NCBI RefSeq assembly: GCF_003434305.1
Contig: NZ_QKKX01000055.1
Location: 1 to 34,449 of the forward strand
Length of the DNA: 34,449 bases
From: Micromonospora sp. MW-13
GTDB lineage: Bacteria > Actinomycetota > Actinomycetes > Mycobacteriales > Micromonosporaceae
Direction: 5' to 3'
The translations under genes and the position numbers were made by a program. How positions within the stretch are numbered: position 1 is the stretch's first letter; the number at the start of each line of letters is the position of its first letter. Under the pieces are notes generated by a model. That model worked only from the letters and a program-made list of their open reading frames with translations, was not told the DNA's origin and did not search any database. Below are positions 14,693-21,413 of the stretch, piece by piece.

Positions 14693-16558
14693 ATGATCCC
14701 GCTGCACCCGCACCACGACGGCTCCGCCACCTACGTTCCCGAGCAGGAGCCCGCCCTCGGGCAGCGCGTCCCGGTCTTCGTCCGGGTCCCCGCCGGGGCG
14801 GACGTGCGGACCGTGCACGTGCGCACCACCGCAGACGGCGAGCCGCGCTTCGTCGAGGCCGTCGTCGACCGCCGTGCCGGCGGGGACGTCTGGTGGCGCG
14901 CCGACGTCGAGGTGCGCAACCCGGTCAGCAACTACCGGTTCATGCTCACCGGCGCCTGCGGCAGCCGTTGGCTCAACGCCGCCGGCCAGTTCGACCACGA
15001 CGTGCCGGACAACGGTGACTTCAAGCTGGTCAGCCATGCCCCGCCGCCGGCCTGGACCCGGGACGCGGTGATCTACCAGATCTTCCCGGACCGGTTCGCC
15101 CGCTCGGCGGCCGCCGCCGCTCGGCCCGCCCCGGACTGGGCGATCCCCTGTGACTGGGACACCCCGGTGATCGGGCGCGGCCCGGAGACGCCGCGCCAGT
15201 TCTACGGCGGCGACCTGGACGGCATCGCCGAGCGGCTGGACCACCTGGACCGGCTCGGGGTCAACACCGTCTACCTGACGCCGATCTTCCCGGCCCGGTC
15301 CAACCACCGGTACGACGCGGCCAGCTTCGACACCGTCGACCCGCTGCTCGGCGGGGACGCCGCGCTGGCCCGGCTCGCCGACGCCGTCCGGGCCCGGGGC
15401 TGGCGGCTGCTCGGCGACATCACCAGCAACCACACCGGCGACGCGCACGAGTGGTTCACCGCCGCCCGCGCCGACCCGCACGCCCCCGAGCGAGGGCTGT
15501 ACTACTTCGACGAGGCGACCGGCTGCGACAACTCCAGCTCGGCGAGTCTGACGCCGCACTGCGACCTGGAGCCGTCGTACGAGTCATGGAACGGGGTGCG
15601 GTCGTTGCCGAAGCTGAACTGGGGCAGTGCCGAGCTGCGCCGCCGCTTCGCCACCGCACCGGACTCCCTGCTGCGCCGCTGGCTGCGGCCCCCGTACGCG
15701 CTCGACGGCTGGCGGGTGGACGTGGCGAACATGACCGGCCGGCGGGGCGCGGACGCGTACACCCACGAGGTGGCCCGGCTGCTGCGCGAGGTGGTGGCCG
15801 ACACCAGGGCCGACGGGCTGGTGCTCGCCGAGCACGGCCACGACCACACCGGCGACCTCGACCGCGACGGCTGGCACGGCACGATGAACTACGTGGGCTT
15901 CACCGACCCGGTCTGGTCCTGGCTGCGGCACGGCGACGACCCGGTGCCGAACTTCCTCGGCACCCCGGGCGGGGTCCGGCGGCGGGACGCCGGCGCGGTG
16001 CTGGCCACCATGGACAGTTACCGGTCGCTGATCTCCTGGCGGTCGTACGTGCACTCGTGGCAGCTCCTCGGCTCGCACGACTCGGCCCGGATCCGCACCG
16101 TGGTCGGCGACGCGGCCCGGCAGGAGGTGGCCGCCGGCCTGCTCGCCACCATGCCGGGCACCCCGGTGATCTTCGCCGGGGACGAACTGGGGCTGACCGG
16201 CACGAACGGGGAGGGGTCGCGCACCCCGATGCCGTGGCACCGGCCGCAGAGCTGGGACGCCGGCACGTTCGCGGCGTACCGGGCGCTGATCGCGCTGCGC
16301 CGCACCGAGCCGGCGCTGCGCCACGGCGGCCTGCGCCGGGTGTACGCCGACGCGGACACCCTGGTCTTCCTCCGCGAGGCGCCGACCGGCGCGGTTCTCG
16401 TGCTGGCCCGGCGGTCCGCCGGCGCCCCGGTCCGGATCGCCGGCCTGCCCGCGGGGGAGAACGCCTACGGCGGCGCTCCCGCGCTGCGCCCGGACGCCGA
16501 CGGCGCGGTCGTCCTCCCCGCCGACGGCCCGACCTTCCAGGTCTGGCGACTCGGCTGA
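14693..16558 (+). CDS. GH13 neopullulanase/maltodextrin-glucosidase-type enzyme
   Basis: A 621-residue cytoplasmic glycoside hydrolase family 13 protein. Residues 1-115 form an N-terminal beta domain (VPVFVRVPAGADVRTVHVRT, NYRFMLTG) like the CBM34/N domain of neopullulanases, cyclomaltodextrinases and MalZ. The catalytic barrel starts at WTRDAVIYQIFPDRFARS (121-138) and has GGDLDGIAERLDHLDRLGVN, DITSNH (242-247), GWRVDVAN (339-346, nucleophile Asp343), Glu380 in VLAEHGHD and SHD (461-463). A beta-sandwich C domain ends the protein. There is no signal peptide. ATG 14693 is preceded by GGAAGGA (14677-14683). It probably degrades imported maltodextrins with the alpha-glucosidase across the operon. 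Cyclodextrin versus linear specificity is not readable. Confidence 0.9.
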   Translation: MIPLHPHHDGSATYVPEQEPALGQRVPVFVRVPAGADVRTVHVRTTADGEPRFVEAVVDRRAGGDVWWRADVEVRNPVSNYRFMLTGACGSRWLNAAGQFDHDVPDNGDFKLVSHAPPPAWTRDAVIYQIFPDRFARSAAAAARPAPDWAIPCDWDTPVIGRGPETPRQFYGGDLDGIAERLDHLDRLGVNTVYLTPIFPARSNHRYDAASFDTVDPLLGGDAALARLADAVRARGWRLLGDITSNHTGDAHEWFTAARADPHAPERGLYYFDEATGCDNSSSASLTPHCDLEPSYESWNGVRSLPKLNWGSAELRRRFATAPDSLLRRWLRPPYALDGWRVDVANMTGRRGADAYTHEVARLLREVVADTRADGLVLAEHGHDHTGDLDRDGWHGTMNYVGFTDPVWSWLRHGDDPVPNFLGTPGGVRRRDAGAVLATMDSYRSLISWRSYVHSWQLLGSHDSARIRTVVGDAARQEVAAGLLATMPGTPVIFAGDELGLTGTNGEGSRTPMPWHRPQSWDAGTFAAYRALIALRRTEPALRHGGLRRVYADADTLVFLREAPTGAVLVLARRSAGAPVRIAGLPAGENAYGGAPALRPDADGAVVLPADGPTFQVWRLG

Positions 16559-16566
16559 CCGGCCCG

Positions 16567-16596
16567 GCGGCGGCCCGGCTTCCGTCGGGCCGCCGC
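16567..16596. terminator. 11-bp perfect stem between convergent genes
   Basis: GCGGCGGCCCG (16567-16577) and CGGGCCGCCGC (16586-16596) are exact complements with an eight-base loop. The element fills the 51-base gap between the GH13 gene and the convergent DUF305 gene, and so is well placed as a bidirectional terminator. Confidence 0.6.
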
Positions 16597-16609
16597 GGCT
16601 TCGGTCGGG

Positions 16610-17350
16610 TCAACCGGCCAGCGCCTCGCGCATCCGTTCGATCTCCACCGACTGTTCGAAGCTGACGCTGGTCGCCGTCTCGTTGACGATGCTGTCGACG
16701 CCGAGGGCCAGCGCCTCCCGGGCCATGGCGATGGCGCCCTGGTGGTGCTCGCTCATCATGGCCACGAACATCCGGTCGAAGGCGGGGCCGCGGGCGGTCT
16801 CCAGCGCCCGCAGGGCCTCGGCCGACTGCATGCCCGCCATGCCGTGCCGGTGCGCGTCGTCGCTGCCCGACTTCCGGTCCAGGCCCCGGGCCGCCAGCCA
16901 GCTCTCCAGCGCGCCGATCTCCGGCGCCTGCGCCGCCAGGATCCGGTCGGCGATGGCGATGATCTTCGGGTTCCCGGCCCGGCCCGAGGCGAGCCGCGCC
17001 ATCACGAGCGCCTGCTCGTGGTGCGGGATCATCATCGTGACGAACCGGACGTCCGTCGTGTTGTAGGACGGGCTCGGTCCCGGGGTCACCTCGTTCGCGC
17101 GCGCGGTCCGGGCGGTCTCACCGGGCCGCCCGGGCATCAGCACCGGGGCGGTGGAGTCCGGTACGCCGGGCTGGGCGACGGGTGCCGGCGGGGTGGCCCC
17201 GGTGGTGGCCCGCGCCGACGGCGTCGGGGCGTCGGCGCGCAGTCCGACGGCCGCCGCCGCGCCGGCAGCCAACACCACAAGGACCGCGAACTCCACCAGG
17301 ACGATCACCCGAAGCCGGGGAGGGATCATCCGGACCCGCTTACCTAGCAC
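16610..17350 (-). CDS. Membrane-anchored DUF305 protein
   Basis: A 246-residue protein. A single membrane segment VIVLVEFAVLVVLAAGAAAAVGL (residues 15-37) anchors it, followed by an extracytoplasmic Pro/Thr-rich linker and two ferritin-like DUF305 repeats with paired histidines: MMIPHHEQALVMA (106-118) and MMSEHHQGAIAMA (198-210). A further HRHGMAGM lies at 168-174. DUF305 proteins are often found with copper proteins, and the His/Met pattern suggests metal binding, but no function is proven. I chose GTG 17350 because GGGAG lies seven bases upstream on the minus strand; ATG 17329 (239 residues) has no such site. A longer open frame to 17446 has no conserved sequence. Confidence 0.87.
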   Translation of the reverse strand: MLGKRVRMIPPRLRVIVLVEFAVLVVLAAGAAAAVGLRADAPTPSARATTGATPPAPVAQPGVPDSTAPVLMPGRPGETARTARANEVTPGPSPSYNTTDVRFVTMMIPHHEQALVMARLASGRAGNPKIIAIADRILAAQAPEIGALESWLAARGLDRKSGSDDAHRHGMAGMQSAEALRALETARGPAFDRMFVAMMSEHHQGAIAMAREALALGVDSIVNETATSVSFEQSVEIERMREALAG

Positions 17351-17451
17351 AAGTCGACTCCCGCCGCTGGTCAAGTTGGCGGGGATCGTAGCGCGGCACT
17401 GACCTGCGCGGAAGGCCGTGGCAGGGATATGGGCCATAGGCCCCACCTTCG

Positions 17452-17497
17452 GTTATTGGTGACGCCGCTCCGCGATCCTTGTTATTGAATCGTTATT
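17452..17497. promoter_or_regulatory. AT-rich divergent region with three GTTATT copies
   Basis: The 249-base gap between the DUF305 gene and the LVIVD gene contains an unusually AT-rich block. GTTATT occurs at 17452-17457, 17481-17486 and 17492-17497; the last two are 11 bases apart, one helical turn. TTGGTG (17456-17461) and TGTTAT (17480-17485), with 18 bases between them, could be a promoter for the LVIVD gene. The repeats could also be binding sites. Evidence is only positional. Confidence 0.3.
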
Positions 17498-17599
17498 CTG
17501 ATTGGTTCCAGACAGTGTCGCAGATCACAATCTCCCCTCCTGGCAGCGGATATGGTCCCGCTACTTCTTGACCGACCCCCTGCAGGAAGGGCGTTGCCA

Positions 17600-19381
17600 A
17601 TGTTCAGACAGACCTCACGAGGGGTGCGCAGAATCGGGGCCGTCAGCCTCGCCGCCGCCACCGCTCTCCTGGTGACGGCGGTGGCGGGGGCTCCGGCCAT
17701 CGGCGCACCCGACGCCAGCGAGATCGCCGACAACTGTGAGTCGCTGCGGGAAGCCGGGGACAACTTCGCCGAGCTCTGCCTCTCCGCGGCGGAGTCCGAC
17801 GCCCAGGCCGCGGCCGAGTACACCGCCCCGGGCGTGGACGAGATCGCCAGCAGCCCGAACCTCCAGCAGATCGCGAACCTGCCGAAGTCCGGGGCGTTCG
17901 CCCGGGAGGCGTCGTACTCCACCGACATGGCGTTCCAGGGCAACTACGCCTTCGTCGGCAACTACGACGGCTTCACCATCTACGACGTCAGCAAGCCCAG
18001 CGCGCCGCAGATCACCAGCCAGGTCGTCTGCCCCGGCTCGCAGAACGACATCTCGGTCTACGGCAACCTGCTGTTCCTCTCGGTCGACTCGTCGCGCAAC
18101 AACGACTCGTGCAACAGCACCAGCCAGTCCGCGAGCATCAAGAGCTCGTGGGAGGGCATCCGGATCTTCGATGTGACCGACAAGGCCAGCCCGGCCTACG
18201 TCAAGGCCATCGAGACCGACTGCGGCTCGCACACCCACACCCTCGTGCCCGGCAAGAACGACGGCAACCTCTACGTCTACGTGCAGTCGTACAGCCCGTC
18301 GGCGAGCGCCCTGGACTGCCAGCCGCCGCACGACAAGCTGTCGATCATCAAGGTGCCGCTGGACAACCCGACCGGGGCCGCCGTGGTGGCCACGCCGAAC
18401 CTGTTCCCCGGCGCCGACGGGGCGAACTCGACCAGCGGCTGCCACGACGTGACCGTCTACCCGGAGCTGGACCTCGCCGCCGGCGCCTGCATGGGTGACG
18501 GCATCCTGATGGACATCGCCGACCGGGAGAGCCCGGTGGTGCTCAGCCGGGTGCGGGACACCAACTTCGCGTTCTGGCACTCGGCCACGTTCAACAACGC
18601 CGGCACCAAGGTGGTCTTCACCGACGAGCTCGGTGGTGGCAGCAGCGCGACCTGCAACCCGACCATCGGGCCGAAGCGCGGCGCGGACGCGATCTTCGAC
18701 ATCGCGGGGTCCGGAGCGAACCGCTCCCTCGTGTTCAAGAGCTACTTCAAGATCCCGCGGCAGAACACCAGCACCGAGAACTGCGTGGCGCACAACGGCT
18801 CGCTCATCCCGGCGATGGGCCGCGACATCATGGTCCAGGCCTGGTACCAGGGCGGCATCTCGGTCTGGGACTTCACCGACTCGGCCAACCCCCAGGAGAT
18901 CGCCTACTGGGAGCGGGGGCCGCTCTCGGCGACCCGCCTGATCCTCGGTGGCTCCTGGTCGACCTACTACCACAACGGATACATCTACTCCAGTGACATC
19001 CAGAAGGGCCTGGACGTCCTCAAGCTGACCGACCCGCGTACCGACAACGCCCGCGCGGTCGCCTTCGGTGAGCTGAACGTGCAGAGCCAGCCCAGCTACC
19101 CGGCGTGCACGGAGGTGATCACCGATCGGCGCAACGGCGGACTCACCGTCACGTCCGGAGTCGCCTGCCTGGACGGGGCGACGGTCAACGGCGGCGTGAA
19201 GGTCGCGCCGGGGGCCGGCCTGATCGCGTTCAACGCGAGCATCAACGGCGGCGTCAAGGCGGACGGCGCCTCGGTGGTGTCCATCGTGGAGAGCCGGGTC
19301 AACGGTTCGGTGACCGCGCTCGGCGCCAAGGCGTCGGTGCGGGACAGCAAGATCAATGGCTCGGTGCAGATCGACGGCTGA
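17600..19381 (+). CDS. Secreted LVIVD-repeat protein with C-terminal beta-helix-like module
   Basis: A 593-residue exported protein. A Sec signal peptide ends near AIGA (residue 36). Residues 95-500 contain beta-propeller-type LVIVD repeats: DMAFQGNYAFVGNYDGFTIYDVSKP, GIRIFDVTDKASPAYVKAIE, GISVWDFTDSANPQEIAYW and YIYSSDIQKGLDVLKLTDP by parts. DCGSHTHTLVPG, CHDVTVYPE and NCVAHNGS place conserved Cys/His residues in loops. The last ~67 residues are four 18-19-residue repeats built on xxxNGGV/NGSV. ATG 17600 has GGAAGG (17585-17590) nine bases upstream. It is a single gene with a terminator after it. Function unknown; the fold suggests an extracellular binding or scaffold protein. Confidence 0.88.
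   Translation: MFRQTSRGVRRIGAVSLAAATALLVTAVAGAPAIGAPDASEIADNCESLREAGDNFAELCLSAAESDAQAAAEYTAPGVDEIASSPNLQQIANLPKSGAFAREASYSTDMAFQGNYAFVGNYDGFTIYDVSKPSAPQITSQVVCPGSQNDISVYGNLLFLSVDSSRNNDSCNSTSQSASIKSSWEGIRIFDVTDKASPAYVKAIETDCGSHTHTLVPGKNDGNLYVYVQSYSPSASALDCQPPHDKLSIIKVPLDNPTGAAVVATPNLFPGADGANSTSGCHDVTVYPELDLAAGACMGDGILMDIADRESPVVLSRVRDTNFAFWHSATFNNAGTKVVFTDELGGGSSATCNPTIGPKRGADAIFDIAGSGANRSLVFKSYFKIPRQNTSTENCVAHNGSLIPAMGRDIMVQAWYQGGISVWDFTDSANPQEIAYWERGPLSATRLILGGSWSTYYHNGYIYSSDIQKGLDVLKLTDPRTDNARAVAFGELNVQSQPSYPACTEVITDRRNGGLTVTSGVACLDGATVNGGVKVAPGAGLIAFNASINGGVKADGASVVSIVESRVNGSVTALGAKASVRDSKINGSVQIDG
19178..19378 (+). repeat. Four degenerate protein repeats (VNGGV type) at the LVIVD C terminus
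   Basis: Residues 527-593 divide into units starting ATVNGGVKV, ASINGGVKA, SRVNGSVTA and SKINGSVQI, with 18-19 residues per turn. The pattern (small residue, beta-branched residue, Asn-Gly, Val) resembles a right-handed beta-helix like those of bactofilin or polymeric adhesion modules. The DNA copies are not identical, so this is an old protein repeat and not a recent duplication. Confidence 0.65.
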
Positions 19382-19422
19382 CGGACGGTACCGCCGCCCA
19401 CGGTGGCGGACAGCTCGTTGAG

Positions 19423-19452
19423 GCGCCCGGCCGGGACAATCCGGCCGGGCGC
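19423..19452 (+). terminator. 12-bp perfect stem after the LVIVD gene
   Basis: GCGCCCGGCCGG (19423-19434) and CCGGCCGGGCGC (19441-19452) are exact complements with loop GACAAT, about 40 bases after the stop. This is a strong GC terminator-type hairpin without a long T tract. Confidence 0.65.
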
Positions 19453-19525
19453 TCCGTCTACTCGCCCCCTATCGTCCCGGTGGGCCCCTACTACGAAGCG
19501 TCGTTGGTGGGGGAGGATGGTCCGC

Positions 19526-19867
19526 GTGGAAGCTCTGAGACTGATACTGCGCTACGTCCATCTGATCGGTTTCGCCCTGCTGCTCGGCGGCGCGATCGTC
19601 CAGTACATCAGCGGGAAGCTGCGGATCAACCCGGCCATGCTCTGGGGAGCCGTGATCATGCTGCTGACCGGGATCGGCCTCTCCGCGCCCCTGCGCGACG
19701 GCAACGAACCGGACCCCGCGAAACTTGTTACCAAGTTGGTGCTCGCGCTGCTGATCTTCGTCATGGTCTTCTTCTCCCGTAAGCGGGAGTCGGTCAACCG
19801 TGGCCACTTCCTTGCCATCGTCGGTTTGACCTTGGTCAACGCGGCGGTGGCGGTTTTCTGGCGGTAA
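19526..19867 (+). CDS. Small four-helix membrane protein
   Basis: I do not recognise a named family. The 113-residue protein has four hydrophobic segments: LRLILRYVHLIGFALLLGGAIV, AMLWGAVIMLLTGIGLS, LVTKLVLALLIFVMVFF and FLAIVGLTLVNAAVAVFW. Short charged loops separate them (SGKLRINP, RDGNEPDPAK, SRKRESVNRGH). The arrangement, with HLIGFALLLGG in the first helix, recalls small CopD-like or heme-transfer membrane proteins, but no ligand motif is decisive. GTG 19526 is chosen: GGGAGG (19511-19516) lies nine bases upstream. The in-frame ATG 19517 is too close to that site. It stands alone between terminator hairpins and the nucleoside operon. Confidence 0.75.
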   Translation: MEALRLILRYVHLIGFALLLGGAIVQYISGKLRINPAMLWGAVIMLLTGIGLSAPLRDGNEPDPAKLVTKLVLALLIFVMVFFSRKRESVNRGHFLAIVGLTLVNAAVAVFWR

Positions 19868-19959
19868 CGTCCTGACCAGGGGATAGGCCGCGGGAACCGG
19901 ACGTTCGTGACACCCGACCGGCCACTACCAGCACGAGAAGTGATCTGCCCCACCCAAGG

Positions 19960-19975
19960 GTTACGTAGGGGTAAC
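19960..19975. promoter_or_regulatory. GTTAC-N6-GTAAC dyad upstream of the nucleoside operon
   Basis: GTTAC (19960-19964) and GTAAC (19971-19975) form a perfect 5-bp dyad with a six-base centre, about 150 bases before the BmpA-type gene. Size and spacing fit a dimeric regulator site. The remaining gap (19868-20123) has no clear promoter boxes; TTGTCG at 19999-20004 and TACGCT at 20026-20031 are 21 bases apart, too far. Confidence 0.35.
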
Positions 19976-20123
19976 AAGCACTCAACAGTCGTGCACGATT
20001 GTCGGCCGGTGGGTGGGCGCGGGCGTACGCTCCCGTCCGTAACGTGGGACGCCGGCGGCACGAACGCAGGCCGGCTCAAGGGCTGCCACCGCGCACAGCG
20101 GTGTGCAATGGGAAGGAGACGTC

Positions 20124-21212
20124 TTGCGCTCTGTGCGTGGGATGCGGATTGCCTCCGCCTTCGTGGCGGGTGGGCTCGTGCTGGGCGCCGCCGCGTGTGG
20201 TGAGGCCCCCGAGGACGACAAGAAGGCTGGTGGCGGCGACGCCAAGAAGTACAGCGCCTGCATGGTGACCGACGTCGGCGGCATCGACGACAAGTCGTTC
20301 AACACCTCCGCCTGGAAGGGCCTGCAGGAGGCCAAGAAGGCCAACGACAACATCGACATCAAGTACGTCGCGTCGAAGGCCGAGGCGGACTACGAGGTCA
20401 ACCTGACCGGGTACGTCAACCAGAAGTGCGACTTCATCCTGGCCGTCGGTGGCCTCATGACCGACGCCACGAAGAAGATCGCCCAGGCGAACCCGAACCA
20501 GCAGTTCGGCATCGTCGACTCGAACCCGGGTGTCGGCAACATCTACCCGATGCAGTTCGACACCGCGCAGGCCGCGTTCCAGGCCGGCTACCTGGCCGCC
20601 GGGATGAGCAAGACCGGCAAGGTCGGCACCTACGGCGGCCTGCCGATCCCGCCGGTCACCATCTTCATGGACGGCTTCGCCGACGGTGTGGCGTACTACA
20701 ACAAGGCCAAGAGCAAGAACGTCCAGGTACTGGGCTGGGACAAGGCGACCCAGAAGGGTTCCTTCACCAACGACTTCGGCAAGCAGGACGAGGGCAAGAA
20801 GGTCTCCGACACGCTGGTCGCCCAGGGTGCGGACATCATCATGCCGGTCGCCGGCGGCGCGGGCCTCGGCACCACCGCGGCGGCCCAGGCCTCCGGCGGC
20901 AAGTACTCGGTCATCTGGGTCGACTCCGACGGCTGTGAGAGCACCCCGAGCTGCTCGGTGCTGCTGACCACCGTGGTCAAGAACATCGCCGACTCCGTCA
21001 AGGAGGCCGTGGTTAAGGCCGCCGGTGGCGAGAAGCTCCAGGCCACCCCGGGCTTCGTGGGCAACCTGGCCAACGACGGCGTCTCGCTCGCCCCGTACCA
21101 CGACTTCGACAGCAAGGTCCCGGCGGACCTCAAGGCCGAGGTCGAGAAGCTCAAGGCGGACATCGCCGCCGGCACCATCACGGTCACCTCGAAGGCCCAG
21201 CCGACCAAGTGA
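20124..21212 (+). CDS. BmpA-family nucleoside-binding lipoprotein
   Basis: A 362-residue substrate-binding lipoprotein for nucleosides, on the outer face of the membrane. The signal has n-region RSVRGMR and lipobox LGAAAC with Cys25. The mature protein has the Bmp/PnrA segments CMVTDVGGIDDKSFNTSAWKG, DFILAVGGLMTDATKKIA, FGIVDSN, DTAQAAFQAGYLAAGMSKTGKVGTYGG (by parts), ADIIMPVAGGAG and VIWVDSDGCES. I chose TTG 20124 because GGAAGGAG (20111-20118) lies five bases upstream; GTG 20133 and ATG 20142 are alternatives with worse spacing. It is the first gene of the importer; a strong stem-loop separates it from the ATPase gene, consistent with higher expression of the binding protein. Confidence 0.9.
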   Translation: MRSVRGMRIASAFVAGGLVLGAAACGEAPEDDKKAGGGDAKKYSACMVTDVGGIDDKSFNTSAWKGLQEAKKANDNIDIKYVASKAEADYEVNLTGYVNQKCDFILAVGGLMTDATKKIAQANPNQQFGIVDSNPGVGNIYPMQFDTAQAAFQAGYLAAGMSKTGKVGTYGGLPIPPVTIFMDGFADGVAYYNKAKSKNVQVLGWDKATQKGSFTNDFGKQDEGKKVSDTLVAQGADIIMPVAGGAGLGTTAAAQASGGKYSVIWVDSDGCESTPSCSVLLTTVVKNIADSVKEAVVKAAGGEKLQATPGFVGNLANDGVSLAPYHDFDSKVPADLKAEVEKLKADIAAGTITVTSKAQPTK

Positions 21213-21275
21213 CCCGCTCCGCCGGCCGTCGCGGTGCGACCATCGACCGCGGGGGCCCGGCGGGCCGTTCCTGAC

Positions 21276-21330
21276 GACCGGCCGCCTCGACGTACGCGGG
21301 TAGCACCCCGTGCGGTCGGGGCGGCCGGTC
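21276..21330 (+). other. Large intercistronic stem-loop between binding-protein and ATPase genes
   Basis: Bases 21276-21291 and 21315-21330 form a 16-bp stem with one G-T wobble and a 23-base loop; the outer 11 bp (GACCGGCCGCC / GGCGGCCGGTC) are perfect. It sits in a 201-base gap, 64 bases after the lipoprotein stop and 83 before the ATPase start. It may be a partial terminator or an RNA-stabilising element that makes binding-protein mRNA more abundant than the transporter mRNA. More GC palindromes lie on either side. Confidence 0.55.
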
Positions 21331-21413
21331 CGCGCCACCCGACGCCCGGCCCGGCCGGCGACCGGCCCCGCGGCGGCCCCGCCGCACCATCGCTCGCACT
21401 CCAGGAGGTTGCG

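Noticed and set aside
19999..20031. TTGTCG...TACGCT as promoter of the nucleoside operon
   Set aside because: The spacer would be 21 bases, outside the usual 16-19 range, and both boxes are weak.
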